Below, piece by piece: positions 7,414 to 19,709 of a stretch of 64,000 bases of DNA; within the stretch, counting starts at the first letter, position 1, and each line of letters begins with the position of its first letter. The notes under the pieces were generated by a model. It had not been told where the DNA came from. It did no database searches and saw only the letters and a list, made by a program, of their open reading frames with translations. Source of the DNA: Clostridium zeae (GTDB lineage Bacteria; Bacillota; Clostridia; Clostridiales; Clostridiaceae); NCBI RefSeq assembly GCF_017312485.1, contig NZ_BMBA01000001.1:496001-560000 (forward strand), written 5' to 3'. A program made the translations under genes and the position numbers.

Positions 7414-8973
7414 ATGGATAAACATGATGAACGTTATATGTGGCTTTGCTTATCGGTAATAGTAGTTGGAACTTTCATGGCTATACTTGACTCCAGTATA
7501 GTTAATGTTGCAATTCCTAAGATGATGACTATTTTCGGTGCGGCAGAAACACAAATACAATGGGTTCTCACTGGCTACATGCTAACAATGAGTATTGTTA
7601 TACCACTTACAGGGTATTTGACTGATAGGTTTGGTGGTAAAAATATTTATGTCTTTGCATTAGTTGTATTTACTATTGGATCTGCCCTTTGCGGTCTTGC
7701 TACAAGTACAAACACCATGATTGCAGCAAGAGTAGTTCAAGCAATTGGCGGAGGTATGATAATGCCCGTTGGTATGACTATGTTATTTCAAACAGTGCCA
7801 CTTGAAAAACGTGGTGTAGCTTTAGGTTTCTGGGGTATCGCTGCAATGGCAGCACCAGCAATTGGCCCTACTTTAAGTGGTTACATAGTTCAATATATGG
7901 ATTGGAGATTGATTTTTACAATTAACATCCCCGTAGGAATCATCGGTGTTACTTTAGCTATTTTACTTTTAAAGGATTCTCCAAAGCACTACGGTAAAAA
8001 ATTCGATATAGGGGGAGCAATTACTTCTGCTTTAGGACTTTATACTTTACTATTAGGGCTAGATAAAGTTTCTGAAAATGGATGGATGTCACCTTATACT
8101 ATTACACTTTTGGCAATAGCTTTATTTTCATTAACTGCCTTTGTGTTTATAGAACTTAATCACCCTGAACCTTTATTAGACTTAAGGGTAACAAAAAACT
8201 TTCCTTTTACTTTAAGTTTAATAATTAATACTGTAACAACTATAGCTATGTTTGGAGCAATCTTCTTAATGCCTATTTACATGCAAAGCTTAAGGGGTTA
8301 TAGTGCGATGCAAAGTGGTATGATGATGCTTCCACAGGCTATTATAACCGGTATAATGATGCCAGTTAGTGGTAAGTTATTTGATAGATACGGTGCAAAG
8401 TGGCTTACTATAATTGGTTTAACCATTGTAACAGGTTGCACCTTTATGCTTAGTAGATTAACCTTAGATACTCCATATAATACTGTAATGCTAATTATGG
8501 CAGTAAGAGGTTTTGGTAATGGACTTGCAATGATGCCAATGCAAACTGAAGGTATGAATTCAGTACCTCAGCATATGACAGCAAGAGCTACAGCGCTTAA
8601 CACAACTCTTCGTCAGGTGTCTGGTTCTCTTGGTATTGCTATCTTAACTACAATATTGCAAAGCAGACAGGCATTCCACAATGGTATATTTGCACAGTCA
8701 CTAAATACAAGCTCTCCTGCATTTACTAAAGCTCAAGCTTTAATTCAAGGCGCTGTTACAGTAAAAGGTATCAGTCCTACTGCTGGACAAGGTTTATTAT
8801 TCATGCAGATATACGGTAGCGTTGTAAAATCCGCCACTGTAACTGCAATGAACGATACATTTATTGTAGCAACTTCAATATGTGTAGTTGGAGTATTAAT
8901 TGCATTTTTAATAAAAAAGAAAAGTCCTAAAAAAGACACTATAAATGAACAACAATTAAGCATGGAAATGTAG
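7414..8973 (+). CDS. DHA2-family multidrug MFS exporter, EmrB/QacA type
   Basis: At 519 residues with about 14 hydrophobic segments, this fits the DHA2 (14-TMS) drug:proton antiporters. Visible motifs are AILDSSIVNVAIPKM in TM1 (motif D1), LTDRFGGKN (motif A) and AAPAIGPTLSGYIV (antiporter motif C). RBS AAAGGAAG precedes ATG 7414. It is followed after 24 nt by an EmrA-like membrane-fusion protein, so the two form an operon under TetR control. The substrate cannot be read from sequence. Confidence 0.93.
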   Translation: MDKHDERYMWLCLSVIVVGTFMAILDSSIVNVAIPKMMTIFGAAETQIQWVLTGYMLTMSIVIPLTGYLTDRFGGKNIYVFALVVFTIGSALCGLATSTNTMIAARVVQAIGGGMIMPVGMTMLFQTVPLEKRGVALGFWGIAAMAAPAIGPTLSGYIVQYMDWRLIFTINIPVGIIGVTLAILLLKDSPKHYGKKFDIGGAITSALGLYTLLLGLDKVSENGWMSPYTITLLAIALFSLTAFVFIELNHPEPLLDLRVTKNFPFTLSLIINTVTTIAMFGAIFLMPIYMQSLRGYSAMQSGMMMLPQAIITGIMMPVSGKLFDRYGAKWLTIIGLTIVTGCTFMLSRLTLDTPYNTVMLIMAVRGFGNGLAMMPMQTEGMNSVPQHMTARATALNTTLRQVSGSLGIAILTTILQSRQAFHNGIFAQSLNTSSPAFTKAQALIQGAVTVKGISPTAGQGLLFMQIYGSVVKSATVTAMNDTFIVATSICVVGVLIAFLIKKKSPKKDTINEQQLSMEM

Positions 8974-8997
8974 TACTTAATTATAAGGAGGATAACT

Positions 8998-10224
8998 ATG
9001 GAAAAGTCAGTAAAATCAAATAAATCTAAAGGTAAAATAATCATAGCAGTTGGAGCAGTACTTGTAGTTGCACTTGGCGGTTTCGGAGTAAAATATTATG
9101 TTGACCAAAAGAACTATGTTAGCACAGACGATGCTAAAATAACTGGAGATATACTAAATGTAGGTTCAAAACTTCCTGGTAAAGTATTAAAGATAAATAC
9201 CTCAGTTGGAGCTACTGTTAAAAAAGGTGATGTATTATTTACAATTGAAGCTGATCAACTTCAATATCAATTAAATCAAGCTCAAGCTGCTCTTGATGTC
9301 GCAAAGGCACAACTTACAAAGGTTGAAAGTGGAGCAAGAGCTCAAGAAGTTGCTGGTGCTCAATCAATGGTTGACCAAGCTTCTGCATCATTAAATGGAG
9401 CTAATACATCAAAGTCAAACTTACAAAGTACATTAAATACTCTTCAATCAGAGTACAATAAGTTAGTATCTCAAATGGATAGCTTCAAAGATCCATCTAC
9501 TGGAGCTTACGATGCAGGATATGCAATGAAGCAATTAGATGCCGCAAGAGCAAAGAACACATTAACTGAAGCTCAATACACAGTAAAAGCTCAAGCAGTT
9601 GAACAATTATTCTCAAGCAAAACTCAACTTGAAAATCAAATAAGCCAGCTTCAAGGACAAATTAAAGCTATAGATGCTCAAATTTCTGCTGCTAAAGCAG
9701 GACTAGAAGGTGCAAACAGTAAGTTAAGCCTTACAAACTCAGGGGCTTCTGATAAAGATGTTGCTATAGTTGAAGCTCAAGTTAGAGCTGCACAAGCTTC
9801 CTATGATTTAGCTAAATTAAACTTCGAAAATTCTGAAGTTAAAGCTGCACAAGACGGTACAGTTGTTCAAGTTAATATCCATGAAGGTGATATGATAGCT
9901 GCTGGTCAAGCTGCAATATCAGTAGTTGATTTAGGAAAACTTCAAGTTACTGCTAATGTATTAGAAAGTGATTTAGAACGTATAAGCGCTAATGAAAAAG
10001 TAACTATGACAGTTGATGCTTACCCAGGAGTTACATTTACTGGTACTGTTAAAGAAACTGGTCTAGCAACTTCTTCTACATTTAGCCTTTTCAGCACTGA
10101 AAATGCATCAGGTAACTTTACAAAGGTTAGCCAAAGAGTTCCAGTAAAAATTTCTTTAGATTCTAACGGAAAAACTGTTATCCCTGGAATGTCTGTAGAA
10201 ACTAAGATAAAAACTACTAAATAG
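8998..10224 (+). CDS. HlyD/EmrA-type membrane fusion protein
   Basis: This 408-residue protein has one N-terminal membrane anchor (IIIAVGAVLVVALGGFGVKYYV). Then come a split biotinyl-lipoyl domain (GSKLPGKVLKINTSVGATVKKGDVLF and AAQDGTVVQVNIHEGDMIAAG), a long Ala/Gln-rich coiled coil between the two halves (about residues 90-270), and a beta-barrel region ending in VIPGMSVETKI. The RBS AAGGAGG is 6 nt from ATG. EmrA proteins normally bridge to an outer membrane channel. In a Gram-positive cell it probably acts as an extracytoplasmic partner of the DHA2 pump. Confidence 0.92.
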   Translation: MEKSVKSNKSKGKIIIAVGAVLVVALGGFGVKYYVDQKNYVSTDDAKITGDILNVGSKLPGKVLKINTSVGATVKKGDVLFTIEADQLQYQLNQAQAALDVAKAQLTKVESGARAQEVAGAQSMVDQASASLNGANTSKSNLQSTLNTLQSEYNKLVSQMDSFKDPSTGAYDAGYAMKQLDAARAKNTLTEAQYTVKAQAVEQLFSSKTQLENQISQLQGQIKAIDAQISAAKAGLEGANSKLSLTNSGASDKDVAIVEAQVRAAQASYDLAKLNFENSEVKAAQDGTVVQVNIHEGDMIAAGQAAISVVDLGKLQVTANVLESDLERISANEKVTMTVDAYPGVTFTGTVKETGLATSSTFSLFSTENASGNFTKVSQRVPVKISLDSNGKTVIPGMSVETKIKTTK

Positions 10225-10350
10225 TTTTTAATTACAATAGAATGTTTAAATATGAAATGTTTCCTATATATACATGACTACAATCTTTAAGAAAGTTATG
10301 TACTATTTAAAAGCCCCAAATTTTTTAATATAAATCTCTCAACAAAAACG

Positions 10351-10386
10351 AAAACCCAGTGAAGGAGTACCCTCCTCACTGGGTTT
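10351..10386. terminator. Bidirectional terminator between convergent operons
   Basis: AAAACCCAGTGA pairs with TCACTGGGTTTT (arms 10351-10367 and 10371-10386, one bulge). The stem is flanked by T-rich sequence on both strands, serving the efflux operon (+) and the sigma-factor operon (-). Confidence 0.85.
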
Positions 10387-10597
10387 TCACTTTTATAAAT
10401 TACTTTTTTCTAATTAATTCAAATCCTACTATGATTTAATTGCACAACTGAAACTTAGTTTAATTTGTGGCGGCTCTTTGCTTTGTTTCTATTTTAAGGT
10501 TTTTCAATAAGGCAGAAAATTTCCACCTTACTTTCAATTAGCTATTTTAAATCATTTAAATTCCTTAAACTAAAAATATCCCCTATAAATAATCAAG
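10387..10597. other. Non-coding gap, nothing further seen
   Basis: These bases lie between the bidirectional terminator and the stop codon of the DUF4179 gene. I found no open frame with coding character and no strong stem. It is the 3' untranslated region of the sigma-factor operon. Confidence 0.4.
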
Positions 10598-12097
10598 CTA
10601 ATTTGCCAAATCAATTTTAATTTTATACTGATCCAGAATTTCAGGTTCATTAACTGTAGGAAGAGCTATCTTATATTTCTTAGTTTTATCAATAGGATGA
10701 AGCTTTATAGATACAATTCTATCCTTTATATCTTCCTGCACAGCTAATTCACCATCTTCTGCTCTCTCAATATCATTATAGTTCTCATCTAAAATCACTG
10801 CCATATCGATGTTTTGAGGACTATATAATCCATTACCATCAAACTTAAAGGTAAGCTTTGTATATTTATCTGTAGCTTCAATATTTTTAATAGTAGCTGT
10901 GATATTTTTCCCAACTTTTATTTTTTGATTAATTAATTTATCTAAATATACAAACCCTCTTGCTTTGTCCATATTATAGGTATGAATTACATCATCTAAA
11001 GCATAGCCTTTTGATTTTTCTTCTGCAGTTACAGGCCTAGTCTTTGTTACTTCTTCTTGAGGCAGATCAAAGTTTTCGCTATTTATTGTAGTTTGAAGTA
11101 TTTCACAATTCAAATCTTCAATTTTCTTATAGTTAGTGCCCCAGTATTTGAATATTGGTACTACAGTTATTGATTTAACGTTATATAAATCATCATCTAT
11201 TTGTATTTTACCTTCGTATTTAATCTTATTAGAACTGGAACCTGAGCTTTTAGACTGAAGAGTCCTTCCCTTATCGTCCAAAACTAAAAAACTATATATT
11301 CCATCACGCATACTTGGATTTTCTTTATCGTAAATACCTGAATAATTTATTGTATTTCCCAGTGGACTTATCACAAGTTTATCAAGCTTTAAAGTACTAT
11401 TAGGTATTTTAATGTTTTTATCTAGAGTTATAATCTTCGAATTACTTTGTTTATCAGCCTTAGGAACAGTAAACTTAAAATTCCAAGGACCTTTTACATC
11501 TGAAATCCATACGGTATTCATTTCTACCTCAATGCTATCAGACAAATTAATATCGGATACATTGGCGTAAGTTACAACCGCTATCTGATTCTCATTTATC
11601 TTCTTATTCTTGCTTCCCCAGCTTTTAACCATTTGTCCATTTAAATTTATTTCTCCCATTTCTGTTGTATTCTCACTAAGATTCTTGCCATCAACTGTTG
11701 AAGTTATAGCTAAAGAATTATCATCTATAGTAATTTCATTTATAGTTACCTTGATCCCATTTTTCTCTACAGTCTTATTTACACTAGTTGAAAATTTTTC
11801 ATATTTACTCAGCGTTTCTCCATTTTGATTATAATCTATAAGTTTAAAAATTGACTGAACCCCTGGTATTGCTTTTACTACATTTGGGTTAATTACCCCC
11901 ACTACTGAGATAATCCCAATTATCCCTGCCGCTGCAATTATCGCTGTTTTCTTAAATTTCTTTCTATCCTTATTTAAATTTATCTTACTACCATTTTTCT
12001 TCTTTTCTTCTCTTCCTATTTCAATACCTTTTTTAATAGCTAAATCTATATCTTTTGGAATGTCAATATAATCTTTTATATCATCTAAGTTTTCCAT
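10598..12097 (-). CDS. DUF4179 / DUF5643 membrane protein, probable anti-sigma factor
   Basis: The 499-residue protein has a short cytoplasmic head with a charged segment (KKGIEIGREEKKK), one transmembrane helix at about residues 50-73 (TAIIAAAGIIGIISVVGVINP), the DUF4179 region with NGIKVTINEITIDDNSLAITS, and a large extracytoplasmic part with beta-rich DUF5643-like blocks. Genes of this type sit next to ECF sigma factors and are thought to hold the sigma factor at the membrane. Here its ATG lies 1 nt after the stop of the sigma gene (AAGGAGA about 11 nt upstream, inside the sigma gene), so translation is coupled. Confidence 0.85.
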   Translation of the reverse strand: MENLDDIKDYIDIPKDIDLAIKKGIEIGREEKKKNGSKINLNKDRKKFKKTAIIAAAGIIGIISVVGVINPNVVKAIPGVQSIFKLIDYNQNGETLSKYEKFSTSVNKTVEKNGIKVTINEITIDDNSLAITSTVDGKNLSENTTEMGEINLNGQMVKSWGSKNKKINENQIAVVTYANVSDINLSDSIEVEMNTVWISDVKGPWNFKFTVPKADKQSNSKIITLDKNIKIPNSTLKLDKLVISPLGNTINYSGIYDKENPSMRDGIYSFLVLDDKGRTLQSKSSGSSSNKIKYEGKIQIDDDLYNVKSITVVPIFKYWGTNYKKIEDLNCEILQTTINSENFDLPQEEVTKTRPVTAEEKSKGYALDDVIHTYNMDKARGFVYLDKLINQKIKVGKNITATIKNIEATDKYTKLTFKFDGNGLYSPQNIDMAVILDENYNDIERAEDGELAVQEDIKDRIVSIKLHPIDKTKKYKIALPTVNEPEILDQYKIKIDLAN

Positions 12098-12098
12098 A

Positions 12099-12620
12099 CT
12101 ATATTATCTCCTTCCCCATAGATATTCTAAGTTTTCCTAGGGCTTTATTTAGATAAGTCTTTACAGTACCTACAGGACAGCTCATAACCTCTGCAATTTC
12201 AGTTATGGTTAGGTCCTGAAAATATTTTAATATTATTACTCTTTTATGCTTCTCTTCAAGCCTGTCTATTGAACTTAAAATATCTAACTTTTCATCTATT
12301 CTATTAGCTTCACTATTACTTGAACTAACTTTAATATTATCAACTATGGATATGATTTTCTTTTCTTTATTTATAAAATCAATAGCATTATTTATAAGTA
12401 TCTTTGTAATCCAAGTCTTAAAATATTTAGGATTTTTTAATTTATCTATAGATATATAAGCCTTGTATACAGTATCTTGAAGTACATCTAATGCATCATG
12501 CTCATTTTTTGTATATGCAAAGGATGTCCTATAGAGACTTTCCTTACATAAATTCATAAGGTCTTCAAAGGCTTTCTCATTGCCATTTATTGCTGATTTG
12601 ACCTGTTCTTCTGTAATCAT
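12099..12620 (-). CDS. ECF-type RNA polymerase sigma factor
   Basis: This 173-residue protein has region 2 (EKAFEDLMNLCKESLYRTSFAYTKNEHDALDVLQDT, with the DAlDvlQdtv core) and region 4 (LEEKHKRVIILKYFQDLTITEIAEVMSCPVGTVKTYLNKAL). It directs transcription of a stress regulon, probably including its own operon. AAGGAGC precedes ATG 12620. The putative anti-sigma gene follows with a 1-nt gap. Confidence 0.92.
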   Translation of the reverse strand: MITEEQVKSAINGNEKAFEDLMNLCKESLYRTSFAYTKNEHDALDVLQDTVYKAYISIDKLKNPKYFKTWITKILINNAIDFINKEKKIISIVDNIKVSSSNSEANRIDEKLDILSSIDRLEEKHKRVIILKYFQDLTITEIAEVMSCPVGTVKTYLNKALGKLRISMGKEII

Positions 12621-12670
12621 ATTTATGCTCCTTAAATCTTAAACTACGCGTAATTTATATTTTACATCAA

Positions 12671-12698
12671 TTAGACTATAAAATCGGCAAAACGGTTT
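12671..12698 (-). promoter_or_regulatory. Possible ECF-type autoregulatory promoter
   Basis: On the minus strand AAACCG (12698-12693) and GTCTAA (12676-12671) are separated by 16 bp, 51 nt upstream of the sigma-factor start. This resembles the AAC...CGTC layout of ECF promoters. I found no good sigma-A promoter in the same place. Inference only. Confidence 0.4.
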
Positions 12699-12710
12699 TA
12701 GTTTTATAAG

Positions 12711-12733
12711 AAAAAAAAAATCGCCTAAGCGAT
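12711..12733 (-). terminator. Terminator after the 12901-13566 gene
   Basis: On the minus strand a short hairpin ATCGC-TTAG-GCGAT is followed by ten T residues. It lies 168 nt past the stop codon of the upstream gene and just before the ECF-type promoter. Confidence 0.7.
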
Positions 12734-12900
12734 CCTATTGGCAATATTTTACATATCATCCTTTCTTAATGTACACTAAGAAAATCTTGCAAGTAAAAAA
12801 TTTAATTCATATATAGATAATTTTAACTAGAAAAATTTATAACAATTTAAAAAGTTACGCCTAAAATTCAGGTTTTAATGAATTCTATCACATAAAAAAC

Positions 12901-13566
12901 TTAATTAGAGGATTTCTCTAAAACCCAATTAGTCACTAAAGGACCTGCTTTAACCACATTGTCTTCATTTATATCTGATAAATACACCTGCTTATCATCA
13001 GAAATTGCTACATTTATATCATAGGAGATTCCTTTATAATCATCAAAAAGCAGTTGCAGAGACATTATATTCTTAGAAGTAATCTGTTGTTTAGTTTTAG
13101 CTTTGCTGAAGCTGTCACTAAGTTCCTGAAGTATATTTTTATCTTCTGTGGTAGCTACTGATCTTCCAATCGCTTGCTTTAAGCCTTTATTTTCAATTAA
13201 TCTAATCTGCTTAATATTCTTATTACCTATAGAAAAATCATTAATCTCTTTCTTATGATAAATCTGAGTTATTGACATTTCATCGGTTATGTTCACTGCA
13301 ATCCAATCTAAATTAGGCTGATCTTTTAGTGAATATACTGATCCTGAATCATTTACTTTACCTATCTGTTTGTCCGTTGCTATAGCCTCTAGCCATAACT
13401 CGCTATTATCGTGTACATATTTCTGCCCACTCTTACTGATTATGGTATTGCCATCCTCTGAAATTGTATAGTTATCAGTGGAATAGTATTTAACTAACCT
13501 GTATCCTACAAAAATACTAATTAGAAGTATTAAAGTTCCACTTATTAAAATTACTTTTTTTCTCAT
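12901..13566 (-). CDS. Membrane-anchored extracytoplasmic protein, unknown
   Basis: Starting from ATG 13566 (MRKKVILISGTLILLISIF), the protein has one N-terminal anchor and about 195 outside residues. AAAGGAG lies just upstream and inside the longer reading frame that begins at 13584, which is why I reject the longer start. The body is polar, with a repeated-looking K/S/D-rich texture (FSKAKTKQQITSKN) and a C-terminal segment YDINVAISDDKQVYLSDIN. I do not recognise a family. It has its own terminator, so it is probably separate from the sigma-factor operon. Confidence 0.7.
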   Translation of the reverse strand: MRKKVILISGTLILLISIFVGYRLVKYYSTDNYTISEDGNTIISKSGQKYVHDNSELWLEAIATDKQIGKVNDSGSVYSLKDQPNLDWIAVNITDEMSITQIYHKKEINDFSIGNKNIKQIRLIENKGLKQAIGRSVATTEDKNILQELSDSFSKAKTKQQITSKNIMSLQLLFDDYKGISYDINVAISDDKQVYLSDINEDNVVKAGPLVTNWVLEKSSN

Positions 13567-13830
13567 TTCATTCTCCTTTTGCATTCCAGTTCTTTAAGGG
13601 TTATGATTATATATCTCCATGATTTTGTATATTAAAACAATGCTATCTTTTTCGATATACATATAGCCTAATTTTTTATCAATCTATTTTCAAAATCATT
13701 ATACAAAATAATCTTCACTATTTCAAATTATACCCATAATTACCTGAACCTTTTCAAAAGAATGTGAATTAACAAAAAGTTTAAAAATAATCCTAGCAGA
13801 CTCGAAAATAACCTTATTTTTTTATACGTA
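13567..13830. other. Intergenic region, nothing beyond promoter-like AT-rich sequence
   Basis: Upstream region of the anchored protein gene. I see no coding fragment or strong stem before the terminator that starts at 13831. Confidence 0.4.
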
Positions 13831-13907
13831 AAAAAATCACACATATATAGGTATTTATAAAACGCCACTTAATCAATAACATTTTATAATACATATTTAT
13901 GTGTGAT
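13831..13907 (-). terminator. Terminator of the beta-glucoside operon
   Basis: On the minus strand ATCACACATA (13907-13898) pairs with TATGTGTGAT (13846-13837) across a long AT-rich loop and is followed by seven T residues. It starts 45 nt after the antiterminator stop codon. Confidence 0.65.
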
Positions 13908-13951
13908 CTATATTTAATCCATATCTTTTTTAAGTTGAATTCTACTGCCTT

Positions 13952-14791
13952 TTAAGCTTTCATTATAAGCCTCTGAATATGAACAATTAAGTAAGCCAAT
14001 TCTTCATGAGGAAGATGAGTTTGATATTTTTCATAAAAATAATCATCAATCTTAAGTGAACACTCAAAGGCTTCTTTATATTTGCTGCTTACTTGATTAT
14101 ATAAGATATCATCTGTTTCATTTAGAAGTCTATTTGCAAAATATCTCTCAACAAAGTATTTGATATGAGTGATAAATCTTGAATAATGAATACTTTCTGT
14201 ATCAAATTCACCTTTAATTGAATATCTCACTATATTAACTATAATTCCAACTAATTTAGCCGCTTTCATGGTGTCCATGGATTCATCCTTTTCATCTTGA
14301 GCATTCACAAGGTGAAAAGCTATATTTGCAGCCTCTTCTTCTGCAAGAGATATTCCAAACTTTGTATTCATAAGCTTAACAGCATAAAGTCCCACTGCAA
14401 ACTCCTTAGAATAGAAGTTTTTAATTTCCCAAAATACTCTGTTTGTTATGTTTATATTTTCAATGAATCTTTTTATAGAAAAATTCAAATGATCTGCTAA
14501 TATAAAGTAAAGGCTGTCTTTGAATTTAACATTTAATACATTCTTAGCGTAAGTTATTATGTCCTGTGTTACTTCTATAAGTTCTGGAGGAACTGCGTTC
14601 ATCAAGTAGCTGACTTTCTCCAGTTCATTGTTGTCCACAGGTATAAAAATCTGCTCAACGTTCTGCTTTTCAATTATCATTCCAGTTTTTTTGCCGTAAC
14701 CTATACCTTTTCCAAGCAGAATAAAGTTTTTACCTTTCTCATCCTGTGCAAGAACTATACTTGAATTTAATACTTTCTCGATTGTATACAA
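13952..14791 (-). CDS. bglG: BglG/LicT-family transcriptional antiterminator
   Basis: This 279-residue RNA-binding antiterminator has an N-terminal CAT domain (about residues 1-55, with GKGIGYGKKTG) and two PTS regulation domains. All four phosphorylatable histidines are visible: H101 and H160 in PRD1, H209 and H271 in PRD2. It should bind the RAT hairpin in the operon leader at 18254-18284 and let transcription pass when beta-glucosides are present. Translation starts at TTG 14791, 5 nt from GGGGGAG. It is the last gene of the operon, 20 nt after the glucosidase. Confidence 0.93.
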   Translation of the reverse strand: MYTIEKVLNSSIVLAQDEKGKNFILLGKGIGYGKKTGMIIEKQNVEQIFIPVDNNELEKVSYLMNAVPPELIEVTQDIITYAKNVLNVKFKDSLYFILADHLNFSIKRFIENINITNRVFWEIKNFYSKEFAVGLYAVKLMNTKFGISLAEEEAANIAFHLVNAQDEKDESMDTMKAAKLVGIIVNIVRYSIKGEFDTESIHYSRFITHIKYFVERYFANRLLNETDDILYNQVSSKYKEAFECSLKIDDYFYEKYQTHLPHEELAYLIVHIQRLIMKA

Positions 14792-14811
14792 CGCAACTCC
14801 CCCAATACTTT

Positions 14812-18149
<3,338 letters not shown>

Positions 18150-18210
18150 TTTAAATTCTCCTTCTCTAAAATTTTTAATAGTTTACATTTTGGCCAAAAC
18201 AATAACTAAC

Positions 18211-18258
18211 AAAAAAAGACCCCTAAAGACGACAAAAAAGCTATCATCTTTATGGATC
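18211..18258 (-). terminator. Conditional terminator in the beta-glucoside leader
   Basis: On the minus strand GATCC..TAAAGATGA (18258-18244) pairs with TCGTCTTTA..GGGTC (18233-18218), followed by seven T residues. The 5' arm overlaps the 3' end of the RAT site, so the RAT hairpin and this terminator exclude each other. Confidence 0.85.
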
Positions 18259-18284
18259 CTGCCTGCATTACCAGTCACATGTCC
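18254..18284 (-). promoter_or_regulatory. RAT site (ribonucleic antiterminator) for the LicT/BglG protein
   Basis: On the minus strand the sequence has the family pattern G-A-C-A-T-G-T-G-ACTGG-TAA-TGCAGGC-AGGATCC, matching the LicT/BglG RAT layout (GGATTGTTACTG...GCAGGCAAAACC). Bound and stabilised by the antiterminator encoded at 13952, it would prevent the overlapping terminator. Confidence 0.85.
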
Positions 18285-18306
18285 CGTTCTTTATTTTGTT
18301 AACTTA

Positions 18307-18335
18307 ATTATAGTACATAAAAAAATAAAAAACAA
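18307..18335 (-). promoter_or_regulatory. Promoter of the beta-glucoside operon
   Basis: TTGTTT (18335-18330) and TATAAT (18312-18307) on the minus strand are 17 bp apart, placing the start about 20 nt before the RAT site. Confidence 0.7.
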
Positions 18336-18554
18336 GGATTATAAATAATTTTTGTAAACTTTTTCTTTCGCCATATAACTTGATATACACTACTTTATGA
18401 TATATCCTATAAATACAATATCTTACAAATAGCCCGCTTACTGTTAATAATTTTCAAATTCTTCTCACAGTAACTAGAATAGTTTTTAAATTGAAATGTT
18501 TCATATTTATATCAAGTTTTAGAAATTTGAATAACAATTTCTTAGGAGGTTCAA

Positions 18555-19037
18555 ATGAATAAACTAGGAAAATATACTTGGTTTGTTTTTGAAAAATCAT
18601 TGCTAGTTGTAATAATATTATGCCTGATTTTTGCCTTCTTTTCATGTACTTTTATATTCATAGGTTTATTGTCAAATAGACCAGACCATATCAATAATAA
18701 AAGTACAGTTGAGTTCAAGGATCAAATTAAAGTATCTAATACTATTATAAAAAAAGTTGATATTTACAATCAAAACGCCAGTCTAAATATTGATTATAAA
18801 CTAAAAAGCTCTCCAAAACCTGAAGAGCTAAGCGACATTTTTAATTCAACTAATGAATTTATCACAACAGATGAAGATATAAAGAATCAACTATCTAAAG
18901 CTAATGAACAAGTATTTATAAGAATGACCTATGGCGATAAAGTATATTCTTATTGGGGAAGTCAACATATTCGTAATATTACTAACTCAGATGGCACTGT
19001 CAGCACGGAATATTATACTACCTGGGAGCGCCATTAA
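18555..19037 (+). CDS. Small single-pass membrane protein, unknown
   Basis: The 160-residue product begins at ATG 18555 behind TTAGGAGG. One long hydrophobic segment at about residues 14-38 (SLLVVIILCLIFAFFSCTFIF) is followed by a soluble outside part of about 115 residues, rich in K, N and S and ending in TVSTEYYTTWERH. I recognise no family. It is convergent with another small anchored protein at 19059-19403 with only 21 nt between the stops. Confidence 0.7.
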   Translation: MNKLGKYTWFVFEKSLLVVIILCLIFAFFSCTFIFIGLLSNRPDHINNKSTVEFKDQIKVSNTIIKKVDIYNQNASLNIDYKLKSSPKPEELSDIFNSTNEFITTDEDIKNQLSKANEQVFIRMTYGDKVYSYWGSQHIRNITNSDGTVSTEYYTTWERH

Positions 19038-19058
19038 AAAAGATAACAAAATAACCTA

Positions 19059-19403
19059 TCATCTATTTACTTCTTTAATAATAGTCAACTTTTTAGATGG
19101 TCCGTCATTTAAATCCCTGTAATTAGGTGCTTTATATATTTCATACCCATACTCAGTTCCTTCTGCCACATATCTATTCCACCTAATAACTTGATATCCA
19201 AGTCCTCTATATTCAGTGGTTCCACCATCTTTAACCACGCCTTTACTAATTGCAAATATAGGTCTCATATCCATAGAAACTAACCTTGAATCTATACTAT
19301 AAGTTATCTTAGGTACAAATGGAGAAAGTACTAGAATTAATATAACTAATAATAAAATTATGTATTTCTTTTTTGATTTTTTTCTGCTCTCATTTCCTTT
19401 CAT
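19059..19403 (-). CDS. Small single-pass membrane protein, unknown
   Basis: This 114-residue protein starts at ATG 19403 behind AAGGGGT. A lysine-rich head (MKGNESRKKSKKK) precedes one hydrophobic helix (YIILLLVILILVLSPFV). The outside part holds KDGGTTEYRGLGYQVIRWNRY and a conserved-looking TEYGYEIYKAPN, reminiscent of short Bacillus/Clostridium proteins of unknown role that follow a 'GG.xYxGlGYxVi' pattern. The family assignment is only an impression. Confidence 0.65.
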   Translation of the reverse strand: MKGNESRKKSKKKYIILLLVILILVLSPFVPKITYSIDSRLVSMDMRPIFAISKGVVKDGGTTEYRGLGYQVIRWNRYVAEGTEYGYEIYKAPNYRDLNDGPSKKLTIIKEVNR

Positions 19404-19664
19404 TTTAATACCCCTTGTACCCGTATTATTTAATTAATAGATAATAAAAGTATCATTTAATTTCTTGTTGTTTTTCAATATATCCATTATATTACAAAAC
19501 TTATTATAAACATACTCCATTAAAAAATTTTGTATTTATCCTGTTAAACATTAAAAGGAGAGTTTAAAAATACAAATTTACATATACAGTTGTTCATCTA
19601 GAGTTATAGATATACCATTTAAATATGATCTATAAATCAAGTAAGATACATTTAATAGTCAAAA
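19404..19664. other. Intergenic region, nothing recognised
   Basis: AT-rich sequence between the small anchored protein gene and the terminator of the HTH gene. No coding remnant or clear stem was found. Confidence 0.4.
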
Positions 19665-19665
19665 A

Positions 19666-19694
19666 AAAGGTAGATAATTAAATTATCTACCTTT
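19666..19694 (-). terminator. Terminator after the HTH protein gene
   Basis: AAAGGTAGATAATT (19666-19679) and AATTATCTACCTTT (19681-19694) form a hairpin, followed by T residues on the minus strand. It starts 16 nt past the stop codon. Confidence 0.8.
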
Positions 19695-19709
19695 CTCAAA
19701 TATTAAATA

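Noticed and set aside
8998-10224. EmrA-like protein as proof of an outer membrane
   Set aside because: All other features point to a Gram-positive cell, and HlyD/EmrA-type proteins occur in such bacteria with DHA2 pumps.
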